DNA of 64,000 bases from Sequoia sempervirens (Eukaryota; Streptophyta; Pinopsida; Cupressales; Cupressaceae), in the NCBI GenBank assembly GCA_007258455.2, contig VDFB02139423.1, positions 62,001 through 126,000 of the forward strand. The letters run 5' to 3'. Position 1 is the stretch's first letter, and each line of letters opens with the position of its first letter. This document shows positions 12,371 through 22,391 of this stretch, one piece after another. The translations under genes and the position numbers were made by a program. The notes beneath the pieces are model-generated. The model was not told the origin of the DNA. It made no database searches and was given only the letters and a program-made list of their open reading frames with translations.

Positions 12371-12505
12371 TTAAACGAGTGAGTCTCTTCAGATTTCCAA
12401 GAGAGTTGGGAAATACGTCAAGTTTTGTGAAGCTTAACTTAACAAATAATCAACTTACTGCAGCCTTCCCGCAACTTTTGGAAATTGGATAGATTCACTC
12501 ATTTA
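12371..12505. repeat. Imperfect 42-bp inverted repeat (hairpin)
   Basis: The left arm 12371-12412 (TTAAACGAGTGAGTCTCTTC...) and right arm 12464-12505 are reverse complements over about 42 bp with few mismatches and small indels; shared blocks include GAGTGA, ATTTCCAA and AGTTG-GGAA. The loop is about 51 bp. Transcribed, it would fold as a long imperfect stem of pre-miRNA-like size, but it could equally be a MITE or a local inversion duplication. It stands out in a CAT-rich low-complexity background. Confidence 0.6.
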
Positions 12506-12539
12506 AGCTTAAGGCCCTAGAGGTTTTAAAGTCTTACAA

Positions 12540-13060
12540 ACTCAGTTAAGCATAATCATTTGCATCACATATCATTTACATCATATAATCTAAATCCATC
12601 TCACATAGCATAAAACATCATCCATAAAGCATTTCCAAATCATCAATCATGCATTATCATATCATCATTGCATACATCATATCATTCATTACATAATCAT
12701 CACAATCTTCATGATCATCATCATATAAACATCATAAACACATAGAACTATGCACCATCATATGATCATACATTCATCCATTCATTGCATCATTTATTTG
12801 CATTAGAAAAGAACAAAAATATAAAATGCATTACATCATTTGCATAATGAAATCCATCACATAGACATCATTCAGAAAACATCATAGAATCATAACACAT
12901 CAGTTACATCATCATATAGAACATCACATAGCATCATAAAATAGAAATCAAATGCATCCATCATAATCAACATGATCATCATCACATATAAACATCATAT
13001 AGACACATAGATCATAATCATCACCACATATCATATAACCTCAAAATCATGATGTCAAAT
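12540..13060. repeat. CATCA/ATCATA-rich simple-sequence DNA
   Basis: About 520 bp composed mostly of CATCA, ATCATA and CATAG words without a fixed period, consistent with slippage-derived hypervariable spacer in a Tat-like retrotransposon. No coding sense. Confidence 0.7.
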
Positions 13061-13204
13061 GTACAAGGATATCTGAAGGTATAAAGAAATACATCAATAT
13101 AAAAAATGGCAGTGTATTATAATGTCTAAAATCAAGAGGTACATCATCAATGTCTCAAAAACATCAGTGTATACATGTCCAAAGTACATCAAAAAACCAG
13201 AAAT

Positions 13205-15060
13205 CAGAGCTATGTCGTGCTCCCCCTAGATGGTGCTGGCATCACAGGACTGGTACCTCCTCCACTTGATGGACCTACACTAGGATCTCTTCGATCTCTA
13301 GGAAGTAGCTGTGTAACACTCATGCTAGTGGTCCGAGACTGGGATCTCCCTGATCGAGACTGTGCAAAACTCTCCCACCACTTGGAAGGAACCACATCAT
13401 GATACCTAACCCTATAAAACTCCACTCCTATGAAGTACAGTGTATCTCCCCTAAAATACTTTGAAGCACCGACAATCACTATAGCCCACTGTAATCTCTC
13501 GGAGACACACTTGACTTGCTCCACTTGTTGTCTCAAGGTATCCCTCTTAGTAGAAAGTATCACAATTTTCCCTTGCATCTATCCCTGAGCCTGGACTTGG
13601 GCGAGCTGAGCTTGTACTTGCTGAACCTGCTGTCTAGCAGTATCCCTCTCTACCGTTAATATTTGAACTTGTCCTTGTGCATGTGTGAGAAAAATCTATA
13701 CTTGCTCTAGCTGACCCTACAACGTCTGAACCTGCACCTGTAAAGCAGCTATTTATGTCTACTGTTCTAGCGAGGGTAACCAAATCTCCACACGTCACCT
13801 CCTGTGAGGCACTCTCATCTCTCCAACATCGGGACCTGGCCCTCCTCCAACCCCATCGCCTCCATCATCACCTCCATCATCATCATCATCCCCGTCACCA
13901 TCCTTGTCATCGCTACTCTCTGACTCCTTTGAATCCTCCTCTCTCCTCTACCTTCGCCCATGACCTACTATCCTCCCCTCCTCTAACAATGGTATTGGCT
14001 CATCCGGGATGGTAATCTATGGTAAAGGATGCAAGAAAATGTACTAAGCATACTCCTTTGATATCATAGCATCAATGATAGCTGGATGAACCTCCCAAGG
14101 GATAACCTGTAATCCCTGGAAGTTCTACACGACTGCATCATAAGATAGCATAGGTCCCCACTTGGTCAAATCCATTTGTCGTTGAGCATAATGTGCCACT
14201 CCTTGGGGCATCCCCTGCACTCTATCATACTGCCTCAGTACCCTCAACAACAAGAATCTATCAATGATAAACCGGGTCCGCCCAATCAAGAATAGGGACT
14301 GACATAAATAAGGCATCTTGGCATCGTCCTCTAGCCACTGCTCACAATCAAGATATGGTCACCATACCACAAACTCTAGATCATCCAAGGTCCTCCTCCA
14401 GTACTCAAGTTTTCCCAACATAGGCTGAGTAAGTCGACTAGCATAAAGGTGTACATATGGCCTCATAGCAGCACACTGTCTATCTCCAATTGGTCGTGTG
14501 ACTGCTATATGCTCCCAGGCCCATACTTGAAGCAATGTGACCCCCGCTGATAAACTCGCCCCTCGATGGTAGACCACCTGGTGTAGATCATGGTACAGAT
14601 GCACGAGCATACAACCCCATGCATATCTAGTGCCCTGAGAAATCATGCTCTCTAGAATCTACCCCCATCCAACTGAAAGCCCCTTTGACGTACGATCAGG
14701 ACAAAGGAACCCTCCAATAAATCCAGAAAGAACAAAAGGAAATGTTGCATAAGCATCGACCATATCCCTCCATGGAATCTTGTTGCCCCCTATATGCTCA
14801 TCCTCGAATACTCTCCTCAATGCCTCAGTTCTTCCCTACTCCTGAGCATCATATAAGACAAGCTCTCCAACCACGGGTGTCCGGAGGATCTGATATACAT
14901 CCTCTGGAGTAATTGTGATCTCACCAGTAGGAAAATGAAAGGTGTTGTGCTCGTTGTGCCACCTCTTTGCTAAAGTTTTCAACAATCCCCTGTTGATCCT
15001 AATCTAGGGCATGTCGATCAAAGAAGACAAACCGCATCATGTAATAACAACTTTGTCTCA
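13205..15060 (-). pseudogene. Plant mobile domain (PMD) ORF, antisense within the Tat-like element
   Basis: Minus-strand frames run in order from 15050 to 13210 with only a few stops. The N-terminal half matches the plant mobile domain (MAIN/MAIL family, formerly 'aminotransferase-like'): NTFHFPTGEITITPEDV near 14940, WRDMVDAYATFPFVL, then ASLSAGVTLLQVWAWEH (14550-14500), LEFVVWxPY and RVLRQYDRVQGMP near 14230. After it come an acidic D/G-rich linker (about 13950-13860) and Q-rich heptad repeats (QQVQQVQAQLAQVQ) ending near 13480, predicted coiled coil. The remaining C-terminal tail is basic/serine-rich. In host proteins this domain supports silencing and genome maintenance; element-borne copies are known. 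It is antisense to the integrase and lies between pol and the 3' LTR. Stops near 14650, 14345, 14120 and 13580 suggest it is inactive. Confidence 0.82.
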
Positions 15061-15202
15061 GTCGACGTTAGGCAGGGAATCAAATCCCACATTTGTGGGA
15101 AGCGCTCTCTAATATGAAGACTTTTCAAAGGGTCCTACCATCACAAAATTGCAAATCAATCAGCCAATCAATCAATCAAACAACATCAATCAATCAAATG
15201 AA

Positions 15203-15480
15203 CCTCGCCTATCATGAGGTTCATCAATCAATGCAACCTCACCTATCATGAGGTTCATCAATCAAATGAACCTCACCTATCATGAGGTTCATTAATCAAT
15301 TTAACCTCACCTATCATGAGGTTCATCAATCAATTTAACCTCACCTATCATGAGGTTTATCAATCAATCAATGCACCTCACCTATCATGAGGTCCATTAA
15401 TCAATCAAACTATAATTGATCCTTGCCTATCGTGAGGTCAATTATCATCATCCTATCATTGAATCTCACCTATCATGAGA
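15203..15480. repeat. Tandem array of hairpin units (CCTCACCTATCATGAGG)
   Basis: Eight units carry CCTCACCTATCATGAGG or a variant, starting at 15203, 15237, 15271, 15305, 15339, 15376, 15421 and 15464. The first five are spaced exactly 34 bp; spacing loosens to 37-45 bp and sequence drifts towards the right edge. Each core is a 5-bp inverted repeat (CCTCA/TGAGG) round a 7-bp loop; linkers are TTCATCAATCAAT-like. It sits between the PMD ORF and the 3' LTR. It is not a CRISPR: linkers are near-identical and the organism is a plant. Confidence 0.9.
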
Positions 15481-15599
15481 TCAATGGGCATCTAACCTAT
15501 CAACACCATCAATCAACATCAACACAAAGGCTGACGCGATCAAACATCATCAACATCATAGAGTCTAATCAAGAAAATCATCAATCGGTATAAAAATTT

Positions 15600-15990
15600 C
15601 ACCAATGTGCTAGAATATTCTTTCTATGCACTAGAAAATCCTATGCACCAAAAATATCCATCAATGCACTAGAACAAAGGTTCTATGCACCGAACTATTA
15701 GATGCGCCATTTCCTTTGATCTATGCATCGGAACAGGGTCCCAATGCACTGATTCACTCTATGTGCTAGTTCATCTCATCAATGCACTACCTCATTACAC
15801 CTAAGTGCTAAAGGATCTTATGCACCACAATAGTTATCAGATGCGCTACTTCAGCAAACCTATGCGCTAAATCATCTACGCGCTAATGTATCAACCCAAT
15901 GCGCTAAATCGCTAACCCTAAGTGCTACTTTATTCTATGTGCTATAACAATATCCCTATGTGCTATTACAGTCTTCCTATGCACTAACCT
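15600..15990. repeat. Array of degenerate TATGCGCTA words
   Basis: Roughly twenty occurrences of TATGCGCTA and variants (ATGCACTA, ATGTGCTA, ACGCGCTA, AAGTGCTA), at irregular spacing of about 15-25 bp, fill this stretch. Intervening bases are not conserved, so it is a word array rather than a simple tandem repeat. It continues the repeat-rich 3' spacer of the Tat-like element. Confidence 0.8.
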
Positions 15991-16579
15991 AAGAAATCTG
16001 AACTCAAAATGTGAAAATGGAGGGAAAAATGAAATGCACAAATCATGAGGCAATTTTCAAGGGTGCATACCGGAGGTCCGTACACTTCCGGGCGGTTGTG
16101 ATGCCTAACCCGCTCAAATCGATGTGTGTGGTAAGGGATCACCATTTTGCTCCAAATTGCTAGATTTCTCAATCACTCTCAAGTTCTCCAAATTGCAAAT
16201 GCACAAATGAAGTTTCAAATCACTTTTTTTTAACCTTTTTAAGGTTAATTAATTGGGATTTTTATGTGGTTTTTTTAATTTTATTTATCAAAGGGGCTTA
16301 ATTGATTATTTCATCACTTGGTGACTTATACATCATTTTTCGAGAGATAAATCATTTCTGAATCATAAAATTTTGAGATCATCATCAAATCATCGAAAAA
16401 TCATCAAATTTTTTAAAAATTAAAAAAAAAAGTCCTAAAAATTCAAAAATTCACCGATTTATCTCCCGAAGGGGCATATATCTGTCATCACCTGAAAATC
16501 AACATCTAGGGCATCAATTTTTTTTTTTTAGACAACAATAGCAAATTTTTCTTTGAAGCAACATGTAAACACATTACTT
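15991..16579 (+). other. 3' untranslated spacer before the PPT
   Basis: No gene. The first part holds a 30-bp GC-richer patch (GGAGGTCCGTACACTTCCGG, 16071-16090, with an internal CCGGAGG/CTTCCGG pairing); the rest is A/T-rich. It leads directly into the polypurine tract. Confidence 0.6.
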
Positions 16580-16594
16580 CAAAGAGGGGCAAAA
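16580..16594 (+). promoter_or_regulatory. Polypurine tract of the Tat-like element
   Basis: CAAAGAGGGGCAAAA lies immediately before a TGTATACA LTR start. The purine run primes plus-strand DNA synthesis in LTR retrotransposons. Its position 3' of integrase fixes the 3' LTR and plus orientation. Confidence 0.8.
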
Positions 16595-17715
16595 TGTATA
16601 CACATAAAAATGGTCAAGACATTGAATTAATTAAATGCTAGTTATTTAATTAATACTTCATCTACTTATAAATAAATTCTTAATTTATTTATATAGTTCA
16701 TGTCTTCTAATTCTCCAAATCTAAAATCACAATTCCTCTAATTTAATTAAATAAACAAATTTCTATAAGTTTGTTTTATTTAATTAATTTTTACTAATCC
16801 CAAATTTGGAATTCAAGCACATGTCTACAACTTTTCATGCCACCTCACCAAGGTCACATGAAATTAAATAATTCTAATTTTTAAATTAGAATTATCTTAA
16901 ACAAACTTTCAAACACATGGCTTATTCCTCACACACTTCTTCAAAAAAATTTGAACACATGGTCTTTTTCTCCCACACTTGATATCCCCATCCATTGGCA
17001 TTTTGTCTTTGGTCAAGGGAACATCCTTCTTGATTCTCTCCATCTCCACCGTTCATCCCTTTTGTTTGAATCTGGATTGTCGATCGCTGCCACATCACAA
17101 GATTCTTGAAAATTCCTATAAATACAACCCTTTGCTATAGTATTTGGCATCCCACATTTGAGTAGAGTTATCATGCAAGAATAGCTTTGGAGCATTGGAG
17201 CATTTGAAGTCTTATAGCATTGTTTATCATTTTAACAAGTTTGCATTGTAGTATCATGTTACCTTAGAATCATGTTTTGCTTTATAGTTACATTTTAAAT
17301 CATGTTTTGCTTTATAGTTGCATTCTAAATCATCATATCAATGGTTATTTGAGCATATGAAGAATCATATTAGCTTCTTATCATATCATTTTAACATCAT
17401 TATCATTGTATATGTTTCATTTTATCATAGCGACATCATAATCATAGTTTCATGACATTTATCACATAGTTTCATGTAGGAACTTAGATTTCTTGCATTT
17501 TTGAATAGCATCGTGTTTCTCAAGTTGTCATTTTAACAATCATAGTGCACAACTAAAATCTGAGAGCTAAATGATTTTTGAGAATAGAGAACAATGGAAT
17601 GTTTTTAGAAATTTAATCTTGTTTCAGTTTGATTCAATTTTATTGATTAAATCTCTAATATAATACGTCTCATTGGTGTTTGTGTTGATTTATTAACTTT
17701 CCCACATTTCACACA
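16595..17715 (+). mobile_element. 3' LTR of the Tat-like element
   Basis: Starts TGTATACACATAAAA straight after the PPT. A TATA-type signal CCTATAAATACA lies near 17116, with a transcript start expected about 30 bp downstream, followed by a T-rich R/U5. The right end is placed at CACACA (17711-17715) because from 17716 the sequence reads as RNase H of a different Ty3 element, so the LTR end has TG...CA form. The exact last base could be 17713 or 17715. Confidence 0.75.
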
Positions 17716-19010
17716 CTCAACTACTTGCTAGGAAAACCATTTGAGCTTCGATCAGATCACCAGGGGTTTAAATAAATATTTACCCAACCTAATCTCAATG
17801 CAAGGCAAAGGCGATGGTTGGAATTAATCTCAAACTATAATTTTGAGATTAACTACATTAAAGGGAAATAAAATTGGGTAGTAGATGCTTTGAGCTGTCG
17901 AAGGCATGTTAATGCAGTAACCATAGTGCATTCATATTTTAGAAATCATGTGCTTCATCAGCTAAAGGATAACAAATATTACCAGGAGGTAAAGATAGCT
18001 CTACAACTCAATCCTCAAGATCCAAGGTATGAGGGGTTTACAATAGAAAACGATGGGTTACTAAGGCATCAAGGTAGAATGTATATACTTGAAAGCGTCA
18101 AACTTATAAATTTGATTTGGAAAGAATTACACTTTGCACCATACTTTGGACATCCTGGGGTTACTAAACTTCTAGCAGATATTAAACCCCTATATTTCTA
18201 GAAGGGGATGAAAAAGGATGGCGCAAGATTTGTGGCAAGTTGTTTAGAGTTCTAGAGAGTTAAGGTTGAACATCAACACCCCGTAGGGTCGCTGCAACCC
18301 AACACAATACCTGACTGGAAATGGAAGATAATCAGTATGGACTTCATCCAAGGATTACCTATGTCCAAAAAAAAACATATCACCATATTGGTAGTAGTTG
18401 ATAGACTTACCAAAGTAGGACACTTCATACTAGGAAACTTAACAGATGGTGCACCAACTATTGCCTATAAATTTGTGTAAGAAGTATTTTGATTGCACGA
18501 GGTACTTGAGAAAATAATATCTGATACAGATGCCAAAATGACATCTAGATTTTGGAAAACCTTGTTTTCAGCCTTGGGTATGCAACTGAACACTAGTTCC
18601 ACCTACCATCCTGAGACAGATGGTCAAACAGAAAGGGTCAACTAGATACTAGAAGATATTCTCAGAATGTACTTCATGGATCAACAGTACAAATGGGAGG
18701 ACTATCTTCCTTTAGTTGAGTTTGCATCTAACAACTCCTATTAGTCATCAATAAAAATGGCACCATTTGAGGTATTATATGAAAGGAGGTGTAGAACTCC
18801 TATCAGCTGGGATAAGCTGGAAGATAGGATAACCCTCAATCTAGAAATGCTCTTAGAAATGGAAGAGCAAGTAAATTTGATCAATATGAAAAGAAACCAT
18901 TATATTGTGAGCTATATTAGAGAGCCCAATTTTTCACATCGGGGGCTATTCTTGAAATTCTCTTCGTTAAACTACTCTTGGGTAATGTTAAGCCACAATT
19001 AAATAAATTG
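17716..19010 (+). pseudogene. Ty3/gypsy chromovirus-like RNase H and integrase relic
   Basis: Begins inside RNase H (LLGKPFELRSDHQGFK, QRRWLELISNYNFEINY, VVDALSCRR), continues through an HHCC-like region (LIWKELHFAPYFGHPGVTK; the two cysteines are partly lost), and an integrase core with IISMDFIQGLP, ISDTDAKMTSRFW (second D) and STYHPETDGQTERVN (catalytic E), then MAPFEVLYERRCRTPISW. Wording is chromovirus-like. Stops at several places, for example after GFK, VN and NNSY, make it dead. It starts abruptly at the end of the neighbouring LTR, so the Tat-like element was probably inserted into this one; the left part would lie beyond that element's missing 5' end. No chromodomain was seen. Confidence 0.88.
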
Positions 19011-19028
19011 TAATAATATATTGAAGGT

Positions 19029-19460
19029 TAAGAGGGGGTATTGTTTTTTAAAATGCCTTGATGATCGTGAGAGTAGCAAAATAAGGTGACCGACATTTCG
19101 CAAAACGTGGGGGAGGTATCTCGAGCTAACTATTTCTTTTTGAGATCTTTCATTTTGATTAACAACCGTTTCTTGGAAGGGAGGGAACTCATTCAGAGAA
19201 GAGGTTTTGATGATATCATTTTATTTTTAGCTTGGTTTTGGGGGTAGACAAACGGAGAAAGAGAAATCTATTCTAAGTGAAGTATAGGGATATTGAGCCA
19301 GAACCACTGGAACTTGACTGAAGAAAGTCATAAGTCGAGTAGTCTTGCCACAACTTGTACCTATTGAGTTCTCTGAAAGTAGAATTTGCAAGTGAGCTGA
19401 GTGTAATAGTCGAGGTGACTAGTGTGACAAGCTGAAGAAAAGAGAAAGAGCCACCCACTT
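19029..19460 (+). mobile_element. PPT and start of the 3' LTR of the chromovirus-like element
   Basis: TAAGAGGGGG at 19029-19038 is a polypurine tract and TGTTTTTTAAAATGCC from 19042 is a plausible LTR start. The LTR-like DNA is cut off at about 19460 by the A-tail of the minus-strand LINE. I could not find its continuation on the other side of that LINE. Confidence 0.55.
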
Positions 19461-19779
19461 ATTTTTTTTTAGCAAAAGTGGCAAGCCACTATATTATATT
19501 ATATTTTTAAAATAAGTAATACAAAAACCATGATTCAATAGGGCATACCGGAAAGAAAGAATCAGGAAGAAAACCTCCGGTTATAGCCCAAATAGTTACA
19601 TAATTCCAACAAAAAAATCCCTATTTGCTTTGATATAGTAACACTTTATACATATCGAAGCCTATTTACAATTTTTTGTGATAATACAATTTTTAATTGT
19701 TGTACCTTGTGAAAACCAGGAGTGAAATTTTTCAAAAACATTATGGTACCAACACCACAAAAAATGCACCAAAAATAGC

Positions 19780-21045
19780 TTTCGATTTATGCTTCGGTCT
19801 ACATGATATCCAGTGAATTCCATCCTTGCTCTCCATTACCCGCATCCTTAAGCACATTATGTTGGTCAAAATTTAGGAAAAAACCCTATCAACTATTAAA
19901 TTTCATAAAAAATCAATCTCCATCGGAACTAATTGCTCATTCTCATCTTGAACTTCTTCTATCATGTCAACAAGCTGCTCTTCTTCCACAACAGGTAAAG
20001 ACTGAAAAGTGTAGGAAAACTGAGACTCACCATTATTGCGAATGCCAACTTGCACAAAATTTGTATCTTGCTCATCAACCACAGTCTCAACTAGAGGCTC
20101 TTCATTAAGATTGAGTTTAGTGGCAATTCAAACTCCAAACAACTGTAATTGAACATCCCCAATTTGCACATTTACCTTTGACATTTCTCGGACAAAAGCA
20201 CTTTCCACTTTGACTTTATATTCAGCCACAACCTAAATTGAATTGTTCCCATTTGACTATACTTGTGCTTGGCAAGACATAGACATAGGTAAATGATGAA
20301 CATGTGTAAGAAGCACCAAAATAGAATGTGCTTTTACTTTTACTTTATCAACAAAATCTAGAGCAAACCCATAAGCATAATTTCTAAGAACATTCAACAT
20401 AAAACTTGAATTCTGGAGTGAAAGAGTCTTTTTGATTGCAATATATAGTTTTTGGAACTCTGTCCTATGTAGGAGAAAATTCCCAGGGAAGATTCCTCCT
20501 ACATATCCATGCCCTTTCCAAAAATCATACCTTTGATAGGCTTTTTGAAGAATCCCATTTTGCAAATAAACCTCATTCACAACTTTACTTGTGATAATCT
20601 CCACCAAATTGAAATCTTGCAACAGGTCCATAAGATTGGATATAAAAATGAATAGAAATTGAGAAGGATAGATTAACCTTTTTGCTTCCGACTCTATAAT
20701 TTCCTTTCCTACAACCCTTTCGACGTGTTTTATAAAGATTGAGCAATGATCTTTAAAAACTATTTGCAACTCTACATCACCAAATTCTTCTGATATCGAC
20801 AGCTCCTAGTCATTGAATGGTATGAAAATTCTATAATTCTGCGGATAGAACTCCATTTGTCTTCTTGTACTCTTTGAACATAAAAGCTTAGGAATACTAA
20901 GCTCACCACTACTGGAGCTGTTCGACGAAAACATAAACCTTGTTTTCCAAGCCTTTCTCCCAGACCTCAATTTCATTTGTGAAATTTTGAACAACATTCT
21001 GTTTAATTTATTTCTCTTTCCTTTGATGGAATATCTTTTCAAATC
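19780..21045 (-). pseudogene. Extra ORF relic in the 3' region of LINE-1
   Basis: Reading from 21042 (MKRYSIKGKRNKLNRML...) through a 170-codon open frame at 20769-20257 to about 19780, with a handful of stops, gives a protein-like sequence: a basic start with KMKLRSGRK-like residues, S-rich segment, a central hydrophobic/charged part (FKDHCSIFIKHVERVVG, FWKGHGYVGGIFPGNFLL), and an acidic C-terminal part (EEPLVETVVDEQD, EEEQLVDMIEEVQDE). I recognise no family. It lies 1.3 kb downstream of RNase H and has the same relative position as the ORF relic in LINE-2, though I see no clear similarity between them. It could be a captured gene or an older element into which the LINE runs. Confidence 0.45.
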
Positions 21046-21900
21046 CTATGAAAATTGTACTCGTACCACAAGGATTAGTTTTTAGCTTTCAATGAATAAC
21101 TTCTAACTTGATTGTGATAAATTATAAAGTATGGCTTTTAGTTAGCAAAACAAAGATAACTACAAAGAACTTGTCCAAATTTAGATATAGTTCCTTTAGA
21201 TTTTGTCAATCAATTCATTGCAGATGGTACCATCATGTTTATTTCATACTCCCAATCCACGCATTTTGAGACAATGTGCGAAATCATATATTTGACACCT
21301 GTAGCTTGCACAGGACAAATATTAGAGCAATCCAGTACCGTGCATTCCTCACAAGGATATCATCATAAAATTTGTTGGCCTTTTGGAATACTAAATGACA
21401 TATTCTTTTTGCCTCACTCTGAATCTTGGAAGGCACATTTTGCAATAAATTTCTCACGCGACTACTAAAGCCCATTTGAGTGCTAGCAGATTCACACAAA
21501 CTTGGAAATACTTCAATGGTACCACTTTGTACCATAGGTTTAATATGCACTGTATTAGTTTTATGACATTAGTACCGACCCACAATCTATTACATGTGTT
21601 GATACAATAGCACCATGTGTTGTTTTTACAACTTGATACAATACAACTGGCCTCCTTGTGACCTCACAACTGTGAGAGCTTTTAAACACTTGGCATTTAC
21701 ACTTGCAACTCTTTGACACAATCATGAAACATAATAAGTTTTTTACCAACTCACCATGAGGATTTACAGACCAAGCATACTGCAACATCGAAAGTGTAAA
21801 TATTGTTTGCATCACTTTGTTTCTCTATTATGACATCATCAATGATGATTTACATATACATGCAATCATGATACTTTCATTTTTGATTTGTAAAGATCTA
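21046..21900 (-). other. 3' region of LINE-1, uncertain coding
   Basis: Two minus frames of 84-88 codons (21550-21284 and 21815-21561, the second Cys-rich with SKSCKCKCQVF) have no recognisable domain. They may be part of a decayed frame that leads into the ORF relic at 21045, or chance frames. Confidence 0.3.
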
Positions 21901-21905
21901 GTCCT

Positions 21906-22212
21906 AACACACATGTAATTTCCAATTACACATGTGTTGCTAGAACACCCAGTATAATGATTGTATTTCACTTTTTCATAGATCTGGTCAGAAAACATAA
22001 CACATTTGTAATTGTCAATTACACATGTGTTGCTAGAGCATCATTACCATAAGATAGTAGATTCATATTCATATGCTTACTCATAACACATTTGTAACTA
22101 CCAATTACACATGCGTAGCCAGATCACCAAGTATAATGTTTTTCTATTTTTCTTTTTCATAATTCTAGCCAAAATCATAGCACACTTGTAATTGTCAATT
22201 ACACATGTGTTG
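21906..22212. repeat. Four palindromic repeats in a two-step higher-order array
   Basis: Four imperfect palindromes of about 32 bp (ACACATTTGTAATT-gtc-AATTACACATGTGT type) start near 21907, 21999, 22085 and 22180. The linkers alternate: after units 1 and 3 they share CCAGTATAATG...CTTTTTCATA, after units 2 and 4 they share CATCATTACCATAAGATAG-like text. The array is therefore a duplication of a 180-bp dimer. It follows the RNase H end of LINE-1. Confidence 0.85.
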
Positions 22213-22391
22213 CCAGATCATCTCATTGCCACATAAGATAGTTATCACAAGTTCATGTGTCATATGCTTATTTCTAAAATATGTCAAGCAATTGAATATT
22301 AGACAAAGTTTGATTACTACCATCTTTGAAAGTCGTTCACACCCCAGATTGGCTAGATGATCCACCATACATCAATGAAGCTTAGGAGGAA

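Noticed and set aside
13755..14015. Histidine-rich plus ORF
   Set aside because: It is the complement of the acidic linker of the antisense PMD ORF.
15203..15480. CRISPR-like regular repeats
   Set aside because: Regular 34-bp spacing, but spacers are nearly identical to each other, no cas genes occur and the surroundings are plant retrotransposon DNA.
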